Below, in pieces: positions 25,236-33,813 of a stretch of 64,000 nt of DNA. The position numbers were made by a program, and so were the translations under genes. The DNA lies in NCBI GenBank assembly GCA_030692055.1, contig JAUYCY010000159.1, positions 1 to 64,000 of the forward strand, in the 5' to 3' direction. Each line of letters begins with the position of its first letter. Within the stretch, counting starts at the first letter, position 1. This DNA comes from Candidatus Omnitrophota bacterium (lineage in GTDB: Bacteria > Omnitrophota > Koll11 > Duberdicusellales > 4484-171). Under the pieces are notes generated by a model. It was given only the letters and a program-made list of their open reading frames with translations, did not search any database and was not told the DNA's origin.

Positions 25236-26686
25236 ACCTTAATATTTTTATGAATCAATGCCTTTACTGCCGAATATGCTGCGGATTTTGTCCTTACTCT
25301 ACCCAATGCCTGCTCTTCTTTTATCTTTTTAAGCGCCTTACCGACCAGCGGTGATGGCTGCAGGTTAAATTTTCTCATTATATCATAGCCATCCACCAAT
25401 TTTGGCAAGGGTATCTTCCTTTTTTCTTCAAAATAGCGCTTAACAAGCTTAAGCATAATTTTTTCGTGTCTTCTTCTTTTCTTTGTATCAGTGAGAGGTC
25501 CGCGGGTTGCGCGCCAATCAGAAAGAGAAAGTAAAATTACTCCTACTCCTTCCCCCTCAGTATCGCGTAAGAAACGATAAATTGCGCGCTGCGATGGTGG
25601 TGTTTGATCCGCTAAATAACCCGGCCTTAGATGCCAAAAAATAAGTTTTTTTAGGACTTCTTTTTCCCGAAAGGAAAGACGTAGGTCTTTTGCGATTAGC
25701 TCCGCCATATCGCGGCCTATCTTTTCATGAGTATGAAAAATAGTCCTTTTACCTTTTTTGCGTTTAGCGACAGGCTTTCCGATATCATGCAAGATACAAC
25801 TTAGTTTGAGAATCTGGATACGTTTTCTATTTTCGGCTAGTTCTTCGTTCAGATAATCTAAAATTTCTTTATCTTTGCTAAAAACCCTACGATAAAACAT
25901 CTCAAACGACCTTAACGTTTCTAAAGAATGCCGCCATACGTCAAGATGATGATATGCGCCCTGAGAAACTGCCCTTAATTTACAAATACACGGGAGTATT
26001 TCATCAATTATTCTTAACTCATCCATTCTCTTTATCGCATTATAAGAAACCGGTGAAGAAAATATCTTAAATAATTCTTCGTTTATCCGTTCTTTTGAAA
26101 CATTCCTTAATAATGCTTTGTTTCGCGCTAACGCTTTTTCTGTATTTTTTTCTATACGCAACCCATAATTCACCATGAATGAAAACCCACGCAATATTCG
26201 TAAAGGGTCTTGCTCTAGTACCTCTTCCTTTATTACTTTTATAATTTTCTTGCTAAGATCGCCTCTTGCTCCAAAATAATCAAGGAGGTGTGGCTTTTTC
26301 TCATTTAATCGTATTGCTAATGTATTTATGGAAAAATCACGAAGACTGAGATCTTGGCAAAAATCATCACCGCGCATAAGCGTAAAATCGTAAGTATATA
26401 TATCACCTCTCTTCTTAAGAATTACTCGGTAACTGCCCTGTTTTTCATCAAGCACAATAAACTTAGATGATATTTTTTTGGCAAATTCACGAATTACAAA
26501 AAGAACATCTTTTGCTACACAAAAGTCGAAATCAGTAAAGTTTTTATCTATCTTCAGGTAAATATCTCGCAGTAGCCCCCCCACAAGCCAAATATCTATT
26601 TTTCTTCTCTTAGCGATACGAGAAATTAAAAAAAGGTAGGGTATTTTTTTCGAAAAATATTGCAGATTCATGAAGAAAACATTCAA
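25232..26686 (-). CDS. CCA-adding/poly(A) polymerase-type nucleotidyltransferase with HD domain
   Basis: This 484-residue class II nucleotidyltransferase has GGLLRDIYL, the metal-binding [11 protein letters not shown], the arginine-rich [11 protein letters not shown] segment and an HD domain ([19 protein letters not shown]...FHTHEKIGR). Such proteins mature tRNA 3' ends (CCA or partial) or add poly(A); the exact activity cannot be settled from motifs. An HD domain usually indicates additional phosphohydrolase activity. Overlaps the Nudix gene by 4 bases. Confidence 0.85.
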   Translation of the reverse strand: MNVFFMNLQYFSKKIPYLFLISRIAKRRKIDIWLVGGLLRDIYLKIDKNFTDFDFCVAKDVLFVIREFAKKISSKFIVLDEKQGSYRVILKKRGDIYTYDFTLMRGDDFCQDLSLRDFSINTLAIRLNEKKPHLLDYFGARGDLSKKIIKVIKEEVLEQDPLRILRGFSFMVNYGLRIEKNTEKALARNKALLRNVSKERINEELFKIFSSPVSYNAIKRMDELRIIDEILPCICKLRAVSQGAYHHLDVWRHSLETLRSFEMFYRRVFSKDKEILDYLNEELAENRKRIQILKLSCILHDIGKPVAKRKKGKRTIFHTHEKIGRDMAELIAKDLRLSFREKEVLKKLIFWHLRPGYLADQTPPSQRAIYRFLRDTEGEGVGVILLSLSDWRATRGPLTDTKKRRRHEKIMLKLVKRYFEEKRKIPLPKLVDGYDIMRKFNLQPSPLVGKALKKIKEEQALGRVRTKSAAYSAVKALIHKNIKV

Positions 26687-26696
26687 TATAGATTCC

Positions 26697-26858
26697 CACG
26701 GGCAAGCCCGTGGTTCTCTATTCTTTCGAGCTTCGCTCGACGCCCAAGAGGCTTTATCTTCATTCCTCCACGGCCATGACCGTGGTTTCCTGCCCTTCGG
26801 TCTTTTTATAGGACAAAAAGCCCGAAGGGATTTTTGATGAGTTTCGGTTCTACCGAGG
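26697..26858. repeat. Cluster of three hairpins
   Basis: CCACGGGCAAGCCCGTGG, CCACGGCCATGACCGTGG and CCCTTCGG...CCGAAGGG (the last flanking TCTTTTTATAGGACAAAAAG) fill the gap before the bifunctional-nuclease gene end. They are the CCGTGG palindrome family also seen at the window start. Confidence 0.6.
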
Positions 26859-26859
26859 A

Positions 26860-27261
26860 TTATGAACTCTCTGCTAATTTCTTAAATATCTCTTCCTCTA
26901 TAAAAAGCGGAGACTTTGTCCTTACGGCCAAAGCAATGCTATCTGAAGGACGAGCATCTATAACTTTTATACCGTTATCTCCAGTTTTTAAGTAAAGTTT
27001 GGCATGAAAAGTATTGTCAACCAATTTATCAATAACTATCTTCTCTAGCCTAACCCCTAGCGACTCTATCAGCGATCGCATAAGATCATGCGTAAGAGGC
27101 CGAGGGGGAACAAACCCATTAAGCTGCATTCTAATAGCTGCTGCCTCAACCGTACCCACAACTATGGGAAGGAAACGGCCGCCTTTTTTATCCTTCAATA
27201 CCACAACCTGTTCTCTTTTTTGTTCATCAATAATGATGCGGGAAAGTTCTACTTCTATCAT
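26860..27261 (-). CDS. Bifunctional nuclease family protein (DUF151)
   Basis: The 133-residue protein from MIEVELSRIIID matches the DUF151/BFN domain: LPIVVGTVEAAAIRMQLNG, RPLTHDLMRSLIESLG and the C-terminal DARPSDSIALAVRTKSPLFIEEEI. Plant and bacterial members have RNase and DNase activity; the cellular role in bacteria is unclear. The upstream open frame to 27297 is encoded by the ACAGAT repeat, so I use the second Met. Confidence 0.85.
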   Translation of the reverse strand: MIEVELSRIIIDEQKREQVVVLKDKKGGRFLPIVVGTVEAAAIRMQLNGFVPPRPLTHDLMRSLIESLGVRLEKIVIDKLVDNTFHAKLYLKTGDNGIKVIDARPSDSIALAVRTKSPLFIEEEIFKKLAESS

Positions 27262-27265
27262 ATTT

Positions 27266-27360
27266 CTTATGCACAGATTAGCACAGATTAAGACCACAGA
27301 TGAGCACAGATAAATTCATCTGCGCTCATCCGCTTTCACATCTGTGATTATCTGTGTATT
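27266..27360. repeat. ACAGAT-type repeat
   Basis: CACAGATTAGCACAGATTAAGACCACAGATGAGCACAGAT is followed by its near-complement CATCTGCGCTCATCC...CATCTGTGATTATCTGTG, making a long imperfect palindrome between nrdR and the DUF151 gene. Confidence 0.75.
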
Positions 27361-27820
27361 ACTTCATGCGTTTGCCCAAGATATCACGTAATTCACGCAT
27401 GAATTGATTAATGTCTTTGAATTGCCTATACACTGAAGCAAATCTCACATAGGCGACATCATCTAATTTGGCTAGTTTTTCTACTACGAGTTCGCCTACA
27501 TAGCGAGAATCTACTTCCTGATCAAATTTTTTTTGAATTTCTGTTTCGACTTCGCTTGCTAAACTTTCCAACTTTTCCATGCTTACGGGCCTTTTTTGAC
27601 AGGCATTTCTTAACCCAGAAAGTATCTTTTCGCGGCTAAACGGTTCACGTCTACCGTCCTTTTTTATCACCATTAAGGGGGTTTTCTCCACGTACTCATA
27701 AGTAGTGAATCTCTTACCACACTCCAAACACTCTCTTCTTCTTCTTACGGCTGTTGCGTCTGAAGTCTCGCGCGAATCAATTACCTTATCTTCGTTATGG
27801 CTACAAAATGGACATTTCAC
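27359..27820 (-). CDS. nrdR: Transcriptional repressor NrdR
   Basis: NrdR represses ribonucleotide reductase genes in response to ATP/dATP. The 153-residue protein has the N-terminal zinc ribbon (CPFC...ECLECGKRFTTYE) and an ATP-cone domain from VIKKDGRREPFSREKILSGL onward. No nrd gene lies nearby. Just upstream are three tandem 134-bp repeats. Confidence 0.95.
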   Translation of the reverse strand: MKCPFCSHNEDKVIDSRETSDATAVRRRRECLECGKRFTTYEYVEKTPLMVIKKDGRREPFSREKILSGLRNACQKRPVSMEKLESLASEVETEIQKKFDQEVDSRYVGELVVEKLAKLDDVAYVRFASVYRQFKDINQFMRELRDILGKRMK

Positions 27821-27835
27821 CTTTTGACTCCAATG

Positions 27836-28228
27836 GTTTTACTTGCTCAGTTATCTTTTATTATAAGCAAATGCTCTATCCTCTATTGGTAACAATGGTG
27901 GATCCAATTTATGCCCTTCGGGGCAACTTCGACTGCGTCGAAGATTGGATACATCCTTTAACTCCGATGGTTCTAGTCGTATTGGTTGCCTTTTAGCACA
28001 AACAAATACTATATTCTCTATCAATAACACTGATGGATCCAATTTATGCCCTACGGGCAACTTTCGACTGCGTCGAAGATTGGATACAGCCTTTAACTCC
28101 GATGGCTCTTCTTACACTATTTAGTTTTCTTTTTGCAAAAGCTATATTTTATATCGTTACCAACGATGGATCCAATGGGAATTCCTTGAGAACTTTCGCT
28201 ACGCGAAAGATTGGATACATCTCTTAAA
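27836..28228. repeat. Three tandem repeats of about 134 bp upstream of nrdR
   Basis: GGATCCAAT recurs at 27900, 28035 and 28168. Each unit contains nested dyads GGATCCAA...TTGGATAC, GCCCTTCGGGGC-like and CTTCGACTGCGTCGAAG, followed by ACTCCGATGG and TATATTCTC-like spacer. The third unit has diverged in its middle. No convincing gene lies in this 436-bp gap. Confidence 0.75.
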
Positions 28229-28318
28229 ACGCAAATTCACGCGAATCCAACGCTAATTAACGCGAATTAATATTATTTGCGACCATCCGCGTTTGATTAG
28301 CGACTATTCGCGTTCTTA
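28223..28318. repeat. ACGCGAATT repeat running into the dCMP deaminase 3' end
   Basis: AACGCAAATTCACGCGAATCC, CTAATTAACGCGAATTAAT and CGCGTTTGATTAGCGACTATTCGCG units form an imperfect palindrome. Its right half encodes the last residues of the deaminase ([14 protein letters not shown]). Related blocks: 30360-30440 and 60833-60905. Confidence 0.7.
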
Positions 28319-28772
28319 TTTTTCTCAATTTTATTTTCGCTTCCTTTAAAAAGTCGATAGCCATTTTATCAGGATAGTCACCGGCTATAACCACTTCCTT
28401 TATGCCTGCATTAATTATCATTTTAGCACAAATACCACAAGGTGCATTAGTTATATAAAGTATACTCTCCTTAATAGAAACGCCGTGACGAGCAGCCTGC
28501 AGCATAACATTTTGCTCTGCGTGCAAGCCGCGGCAAATTTCATGCCGCTGGCCTGAAGGAATATTCAATTTTTGCCGAAGACAACCAACTTCTTCACAAT
28601 GGCTAATACCGCTAGGGGCACCATTGTAACCCGTAGCAAGAATTTGTTTATCTTTGACTAAAACTGCACCAACTTTACGGCGCAGGCACGTTGAGCGCTC
28701 ACTAACTAGATAGGCCGCCTTCGTAAAATACTCATCCCAACTCGGACGTTTTATCTTTTGAAATTTTTTCAT
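28257..28772 (-). CDS. dCMP deaminase (ComEB-like)
   Basis: The enzyme deaminates dCMP to dUMP for thymidylate supply. Zinc ligands are in [14 protein letters not shown] and [11 protein letters not shown], and [15 protein letters not shown] is typical of the dCMP branch. At 171 residues the C-terminus is extended by repeat-encoded sequence. A 95-nt structured motif abuts the start codon and no clear Shine-Dalgarno is visible. Confidence 0.88.
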   Translation of the reverse strand: MKKFQKIKRPSWDEYFTKAAYLVSERSTCLRRKVGAVLVKDKQILATGYNGAPSGISHCEEVGCLRQKLNIPSGQRHEICRGLHAEQNVMLQAARHGVSIKESILYITNAPCGICAKMIINAGIKEVVIAGDYPDKMAIDFLKEAKIKLRKIRTRIVANQTRMVANNINSR

Positions 28773-28775
28773 TTT

Positions 28776-28872
28776 TCAAGAAAATTACCTTCGGTAATAA
28801 CTATTTAGGTTATTTTCAGTGGTTAGGAAAGTTTTACTTGTGCCCTTTAGGGTATATTTCCTATACCATAAA
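28776..28872 (-). ncRNA. Putative structured leader motif, copy 1
   Basis: On the minus strand an AGGAAA.../ACTTTCCT stem encloses CCCTAAAGGG. A closed three-way junction follows: GAAAA/TTTTC around TAAC-loop-GTTA and TTACCgaaGGTAA. A near-identical copy is at 62444-62543. It ends 4 bases from the start codon of the dCMP deaminase gene. Confidence 0.5.
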
Positions 28873-28934
28873 AAAGATTACACAAATTCGATGTAAGATT
28901 ACACCGTTTTCATATAATCTGTGTAATCATCTCC

Positions 28935-29092
28935 TAATGGGACTGTTGCAAAACGCAACAGTCCCTGATTACAGTGATTCATCTGTGATTACAACGATTG
29001 AAAACATTGGTATTTCCAATCACAGTAATCATCTTTTAATCATTGAAATCAGGTGCTGGCGCTATTTTGCGACAGCGCCCTAATCAGTGGAA
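28935..29092. repeat. Hairpin repeat element, short form
   Basis: Same order of parts as 18985-19238: GGGACTGTTGCaaaacGCAACAGTCCC, GATTGAAAACATTGG...CCAATC and GGCGCTattttGCGACAGCGCC, without the GC-rich insert. Its right end encodes the stop region of glyA. Confidence 0.75.
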
Positions 29093-30336
29093 TCAATACC
29101 CTCATAAAGCGGAAAAAGTTTGGTAAACTCGTGTACTTCTTCCTTAATTTTCTCTAATTTCTCTTCGCTGTCTTTATTAGTTAAAGCAGCGTCGATAAAA
29201 TTTGCTATTTTCTCCATTTCCTTTTCCGCCATCCCCCTGGTAGTAACCGCAGGAGTACCTATTCGTATGCCGCTTGCCACCGCCGGGGGCTTGGGGTCAA
29301 AAGGTATAAGGTTTTTATTCACCGTAATATTAACCGCACCTAACGTTAGGGTCGCGGCTTTTCCGGTTATATCTTTTGGCCTTAGGTCAACTAAGAAAAG
29401 ATGCGTATCGGTTCCGCCGCTGACAATACGGTAATTTCTTTCTTCCATATATTTAGCAAAACATGCGGCGTTAGCCACAACTTGCTTCTGATAACGGACA
29501 AAATCCGGCTTTAGGGCTAAACCGAATGCGACAGCTTTGGCGGCAATCACATGCATAAGCGGACCGCCTTGAATTCCCGGAAATACTGCGGTGTCTATCT
29601 TCTTAGCAAATTCATTTCTACATAAAATAAATCCGGCGCGCGGGCCCCGCAAGGTTTTATGCGTCGTTGAAGTTACAAACTCCGCGTACTCGCAAGGGTT
29701 AGGATGGATTTTAGCCGCGACCAGCCCGGCAAAATGCGCCATATCTACTAAAAGATAAGCTCCTACTTTATCGGCGATTCCTCTAAACTTCTTAAAATCA
29801 ATAACACGAGGGTAGGCGCTCGCACCGGCGATAATCATCTTAGGTTTATGCTTTAATGCCAAAGATTCTATTTCTTCGTAATCCAAACACTCTGTATCCT
29901 TGTTTACGCCATAAGCAATAATGTTATAAAACTTACCGCTAAAATTTAAGGGGTGACCGTGGGAAAGGTGCCCGCCGCAGGCTAAATTCATGGCCAAAAC
30001 CGTATCTTTTGGCTCTAAAACCGCCATCATTACCGCCATATTAGCCTGGGTTCCCGAATGCGGCTGAACATTGGCGTATTCTGCGCCAAATATCTTTTTA
30101 ACCCGCTCCCGCGCTAGTTCTTCCGCTTCGTCAACAAACTCACATCCGCCGTACCAGCGTGCTTTAGGATAACCCTCTGCGTATTTATTCGTCAACACCG
30201 AGCCTTGAGCTTCTAGGACCGCTAAACTGGTAAAGTTTTCGCTTGCGATTAGTTCGATATGTTCGCGCTGCCTTTTAAGCTCCCGCTTTATACTTTCGTA
30301 AACTTCAGGGTCGACTTGTTTCAATTCGTTAAACAT
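29080..30336 (-). CDS. glyA: Serine hydroxymethyltransferase
   Basis: GlyA interconverts serine and glycine using tetrahydrofolate, feeding one-carbon units to purines and thymidylate. The 418-residue protein has [14 protein letters not shown], the pyridoxal-phosphate Lys in [27 protein letters not shown] and the C-terminal TRGMAEKEM. Purine genes follow on the same strand. Confidence 0.96.
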   Translation of the reverse strand: MFNELKQVDPEVYESIKRELKRQREHIELIASENFTSLAVLEAQGSVLTNKYAEGYPKARWYGGCEFVDEAEELARERVKKIFGAEYANVQPHSGTQANMAVMMAVLEPKDTVLAMNLACGGHLSHGHPLNFSGKFYNIIAYGVNKDTECLDYEEIESLALKHKPKMIIAGASAYPRVIDFKKFRGIADKVGAYLLVDMAHFAGLVAAKIHPNPCEYAEFVTSTTHKTLRGPRAGFILCRNEFAKKIDTAVFPGIQGGPLMHVIAAKAVAFGLALKPDFVRYQKQVVANAACFAKYMEERNYRIVSGGTDTHLFLVDLRPKDITGKAATLTLGAVNITVNKNLIPFDPKPPAVASGIRIGTPAVTTRGMAEKEMEKIANFIDAALTNKDSEEKLEKIKEEVHEFTKLFPLYEGIDSTD

Positions 30337-30359
30337 TTTTTCTTCCTTTTTTAAAAATA

Positions 30360-30440
30360 TAAATTCTCGCTAATCCCATTCGCGAAAATTCGCGTTCTTT
30401 TATATTTACTACCGCCTTAATTAGCGTTAATTCGCGTCCT
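30360..30440. repeat. ACGCGAATT repeat
   Basis: TAAATTCTCGCTAATCCCATTCGCGAAAATTCGCG and TTAATTAGCGTTAATTCGCG units sit between rpiB and glyA. The last part encodes the C-terminal residues of RpiB (EDAN). Confidence 0.65.
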
Positions 30441-30879
30441 CTTTCTCCTCTATCTCTCGTATTTTACTTACCCTACGTAAATGCCTTCCCCCTTCAAACT
30501 CAGTTTTCAGCCACACCGAAACTATTTTCTTCGCTTCATCAACTTTAAGTAGATATGCCGGTAAAACCAAAACATTACTATTGTTATGCTGCCGCGAAAG
30601 TTTTGCCATTAAAGTATTACATACTAAAGCAGCTCGTATGCCTTTGGCTTTATTGGCAGTGATACAACTACCTATGCCTGTATGGCAAATAAGAATAGCA
30701 CGCTCGCATTTTTTTGCCTGTAAAGCTTTTGAGGCAGGATAGATGTAATCCGGATAATCACAGGGCTCATCAGAATGCGTCCCAAAATCAACAACGTCAT
30801 GACCTTTTGTTTTAAGAAACTCTGCCAGAGTATTTTTTAATTTAAACCCGCGATGGTCACTCGCAATAGCTATCTTCAT
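30427..30879 (-). CDS. rpiB: Ribose-5-phosphate isomerase B
   Basis: This 150-residue RpiB/LacAB family sugar isomerase starts KIAIASDHRGFKLKNTL and has the phosphate loop CHTGIGSCITANKAKGIRAAL and the LSRQHNNSNVLVLPA block. It interconverts ribose-5- and ribulose-5-phosphate, the supply step for PRPP. It is part of the glyA-purine run. Confidence 0.93.
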   Translation of the reverse strand: MKIAIASDHRGFKLKNTLAEFLKTKGHDVVDFGTHSDEPCDYPDYIYPASKALQAKKCERAILICHTGIGSCITANKAKGIRAALVCNTLMAKLSRQHNNSNVLVLPAYLLKVDEAKKIVSVWLKTEFEGGRHLRRVSKIREIEEKEDAN

Positions 30880-30894
30880 TTTAAATTATTTTTT

Positions 30895-30985
30895 GCACAG
30901 ATTAGCATAGACACACACCACAGATGAGCACAAGATTTTATCTGTGATTATCTGTGGTCTTAATCTGTGATTATCTGTGTTATAG
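30895..30985. repeat. ACAGAT-type repeat
   Basis: GCACAGATTAGCATAG, ACCACAGATGAGCACAAGATTTTATCTGTGATTATCTGTGG and TCTGTGATTATCTGTG units form another imperfect palindrome. Confidence 0.7.
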
Positions 30986-32041
30986 CCAATCTCTCAATTC
31001 CAAAATAGCCTTTTTTATTAGCAAATATACTTCTTCATAAAATTCGTAATCACGGCCAATCGGATCAGGAATATCTTTTTCTAATTCTTGAGGTAAAAAC
31101 TTTTTTAAACCAAAAATTCTGCCCTCAGCTGTAGGTTCTAATCTTAGAATATGCTCTGTCTGCGCGTCTTCCATCGTAAAGATAAAATCCGAAGAGAGGA
31201 TAGCTTTACTATCTAATCTTTTAGGAGTAAAATCAACTATATTTAAGCCTTCCTTTTCCCGCAAAAGCTCCACAACGGTAGATGATGCCCGTAAGCCGCT
31301 ATGCGTTCCTATACCGCGGGATATTATTTCGTGCATACCTTTCAAATAAGGTTTATCTTCTTCCAAATATTTCTTTAGAAGAAACTGTGCCATCGGAGAA
31401 CGGCAAGAATTTCCTGTACATACTAAAAGAATCCTTTTTTTGATAAACACATCAATTATTTCTTTCTCCGAAACAACGCCCTCTCTTAAAATCTTAAAAG
31501 GGCGAGATGTTAAATCTACCACGGTGGAAGATTTTCCATATAAAGACTTGCCACCATCAACGATCAAATCAATGCGCCCGTCGAATATCGTCTCTACTTC
31601 TGAGGCAGAAATTGCTTCTTTTTCTCCGCTAATATTGGCTGAAGGCAGATAAACACCCGCGGGTAACTCCTTAAGAATCTCGCGCATAATCACATGAGCA
31701 GGAACCCGTATTCCCATTTTCTCATCATCAGAAGAATAATAAACAATTGTTAATGGGCCGGGCCAAAATTTCTCTATCAATCGATAGCCAAACGGTGGTA
31801 GCGTAACAAAATAATTTGTCGCCTTTTCGATACCGCTAAGCGCAAGCGTAAAAGGCTGCCGTGACGGTCTTTTTTTTATTTCATGTAATTTGTTTACCGA
31901 TTCGGCATTGTCCGGCACGACAGCTAAGCCATATACTGTTTCTGTAGGTAAAGCTGCTATCGCTCCTTTAGAAATTACGGCCGCTATTTCTCTCACTAAC
32001 GAAAAATCAATATTTGCCGGATCAATAAAAATTTTTCTCAC
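30980..32041 (-). CDS. TsaC/YrdC threonylcarbamoyl-AMP synthase fused to a low-molecular-weight phosphatase
   Basis: Residues 1-200 are a Sua5/YciO/YrdC domain (PTETVYGLAVVP, KKRPSRQPFTLAL, RVPAHVIMREIL, PSANISGEKEA), which makes the threonylcarbamoyl-adenylate used for t6A in tRNA. Residues about 205-353 are a low-molecular-weight protein tyrosine phosphatase/arsenate reductase-like domain with the P-loop CTGNSCR and the acid loop IPDPIGRDYEFYEE. The 353-residue fusion links tRNA modification with a phosphatase, which could act on phosphoprotein (tyrosine or arginine) targets. Confidence 0.88.
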   Translation of the reverse strand: MRKIFIDPANIDFSLVREIAAVISKGAIAALPTETVYGLAVVPDNAESVNKLHEIKKRPSRQPFTLALSGIEKATNYFVTLPPFGYRLIEKFWPGPLTIVYYSSDDEKMGIRVPAHVIMREILKELPAGVYLPSANISGEKEAISASEVETIFDGRIDLIVDGGKSLYGKSSTVVDLTSRPFKILREGVVSEKEIIDVFIKKRILLVCTGNSCRSPMAQFLLKKYLEEDKPYLKGMHEIISRGIGTHSGLRASSTVVELLREKEGLNIVDFTPKRLDSKAILSSDFIFTMEDAQTEHILRLEPTAEGRIFGLKKFLPQELEKDIPDPIGRDYEFYEEVYLLIKKAILELRDWL

Positions 32042-32167
32042 CCCGTTAGACCTCCTTTAAAAATCTGATATAAAAAACACCACGACTATAAATATAACCA
32101 CAAAATTTATTACAAACATAGGTTTTTATAAATTCTTGGCCAGGCTTAACGATGGGTTTAACGGGGC

Positions 32168-32626
32168 TCATTGTTTAAATTTTCCTTTGATTATCTTTAA
32201 CTTAGAAGCATATTTGTGATCATTCAAAGAAAGTATTTCTAAGGTTAATATAATTGCGTTAATAAACGCGCTTTTGCCAACACCGCAAACTGCCAGGCCT
32301 AAACCTTTGGGAATACTTACCATGGAAAAAAGCGCATCTAAGCCATCCATAATCCCGCCCTTTAAGGCAACTCCTATAACAGGAATATTAACATACGAAG
32401 CTATAAAGCCAGGCAAAGCCGCAGCCATTCCCGCGCAGGCAATAACTACTTCTGTACCTTGTTTTTCTATTTCTTTACAGAATTTGCGCAGCTTATCGGG
32501 ATTGCGATGCGCAGAAATTATTTCTAATCTATACGCTACATCTAACTCTTTCAAAATATCAAAACCGGCTTTAAGCTCATCTAAATCGCTTTTGCTACCC
32601 AATACTACAGCAATCTTATCACTCAT
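32168..32626 (-). CDS. purE: N5-carboxyaminoimidazole ribonucleotide mutase
   Basis: PurE moves the carboxyl group in the sixth step of purine synthesis. The 152-residue protein has LGSKSDLDELKAGFDIL, the active SAHRNPDKL and AAALPGFIASYVNIPVIGV. No purK is seen in the window, so whether it is class I or class II is undecided. Confidence 0.93.
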   Translation of the reverse strand: MSDKIAVVLGSKSDLDELKAGFDILKELDVAYRLEIISAHRNPDKLRKFCKEIEKQGTEVVIACAGMAAALPGFIASYVNIPVIGVALKGGIMDGLDALFSMVSIPKGLGLAVCGVGKSAFINAIILTLEILSLNDHKYASKLKIIKGKFKQ

Positions 32627-32667
32627 TTTAACCTCCGTTATAGGGGGGGGTCGATAGCTTCATTACG

Positions 32668-33663
32668 CTAACGCTCTGGCTCGATTTTTATATCTCTATA
32701 CGCCTCTATAAAAGCTATAGCTATATCCTTCCCAGCTTTATTCATCGCCGCCCTGAAGGCTTTAGCGGTTGTCTTATTAAACCATTTCCCATTATCGGAT
32801 AACCAAAAATCAAGATATTGCTTTAATTCCTCGTCTGTAAGCGAGCGATAAGCATAAAGAAAATAAACTGAGACTGCATTTTCAAGCACAGGTTCTAGCT
32901 TTGTCCTCATTGTTTCTTCTATTTTCTCTAACTCGCCTACCTTTAAACGCTTTTGGGCAGGCAGTAACGGATCTATAGCTTTTACGATGTTTTGATAAGT
33001 ATTTACTGTTATTTCAAGTTGTAATTGCGTAGAACCGGCATTTTTGTCTAACTTTTTAATCAATTCTATACGTTCTAGGGAAGGCGGATTAGACGGTAAT
33101 TCATTGCCAAACTTTTTTATTTCCTCAAGAGCCTCCGGGCTAGATACTTGCACTTCTAGTTCAGTAATTTTTTTCGATAAAGGAGATTCAAGGAATTCTT
33201 CCACGGCGGTGATTCGTTCTCTTTCAAAATAATTATCGAAATAATCCCGTACATCCTTATATATTCTGCCTATGCTATAAGTTTCTCTTATTATTTTGCT
33301 GCCAAGCTCATAGAACTTGGGGGCAATGCTGTCTCTGTGCTGTGCGTATCCTTCAATAACATGCGTATAAATCTGTTCCATCTGCCTTTTTATTCCTGAA
33401 AGCTCTAAAACTTTCTCTATCAAAGTTATCTTACTTAACTCTGCATATTTACCGGCATCTAAAGCTGGCTCTTCTTTATTAGGAATTATCTCCTTTATCT
33501 CGTCATTGTAGAATTTAAGTTCTACACCTTCAAAGTTTACTTTAATATAAGACTCTGCTTTCTCAATAATCAACCCCTCTACTGTCCTGCCATTTTTAAG
33601 AATTATAGTGTCGGCAAATGATGAAAAGACACCGAATAATAAAAATATTATTAAGCCTTCCAT
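32668..33663 (-). CDS. Exported protein with SH3-like start and DUF2059-type region
   Basis: I start at 33663 (MEGLIIFLLFGVFSSFADTIIL), which gives a signal peptide and has GAGG 4 bases upstream. The frame extends to 33783 through a repeat. After the signal, DTIILKNGRTVEGLIIEKAESYIKV looks like a small beta-barrel seen in many exported proteins of this kind. The C-terminal 220 residues match DUF2059-like helical proteins (YRSLTDEELKQYLDFWLSDNGKW). Function unknown; 331 residues. Confidence 0.65.
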   Translation of the reverse strand: MEGLIIFLLFGVFSSFADTIILKNGRTVEGLIIEKAESYIKVNFEGVELKFYNDEIKEIIPNKEEPALDAGKYAELSKITLIEKVLELSGIKRQMEQIYTHVIEGYAQHRDSIAPKFYELGSKIIRETYSIGRIYKDVRDYFDNYFERERITAVEEFLESPLSKKITELEVQVSSPEALEEIKKFGNELPSNPPSLERIELIKKLDKNAGSTQLQLEITVNTYQNIVKAIDPLLPAQKRLKVGELEKIEETMRTKLEPVLENAVSVYFLYAYRSLTDEELKQYLDFWLSDNGKWFNKTTAKAFRAAMNKAGKDIAIAFIEAYRDIKIEPER

Positions 33664-33664
33664 A

Positions 33665-33768
33665 ATTCCTCGGCCTCGTGCCTGAGGTTTCAGCATGGCG
33701 AATACCAAGCGGCGTACCATATAATTCGCAGTATGAATGCTGTGGTTTTTGCGCCGCAAACGTATAAA
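33665..33768. repeat. Three-hairpin element, shortened copy
   Basis: CCTCGGCCTCGTGCCTGAGG, GGTTTCAGCATGGC, TACCAAGCGGCGTACCATATAATTCGC and GCGCCGCAAACGTATAAA match the element at 9482-9660. The left end supplies the Shine-Dalgarno of the gene that ends at 32668. Confidence 0.7.
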
Positions 33769-33813
33769 AAATATAATTCTCATATCTTTAATATAATTGT
33801 TAATTATACTCCA

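Noticed and set aside
27851..28060. 69-residue minus-strand ORF with repeated GHKLDP motif
   Set aside because: It is the translation of the tandem 134-bp repeats; the stops and frame are not kept in the third unit.
27836..28228. CRISPR array
   Set aside because: Only three units of about 134 bp, with internal dyads and no short regular spacers or cas genes.
28838..29083. 81-residue plus-strand ORF
   Set aside because: It lies entirely in the structured leader motif and hairpin repeat element.
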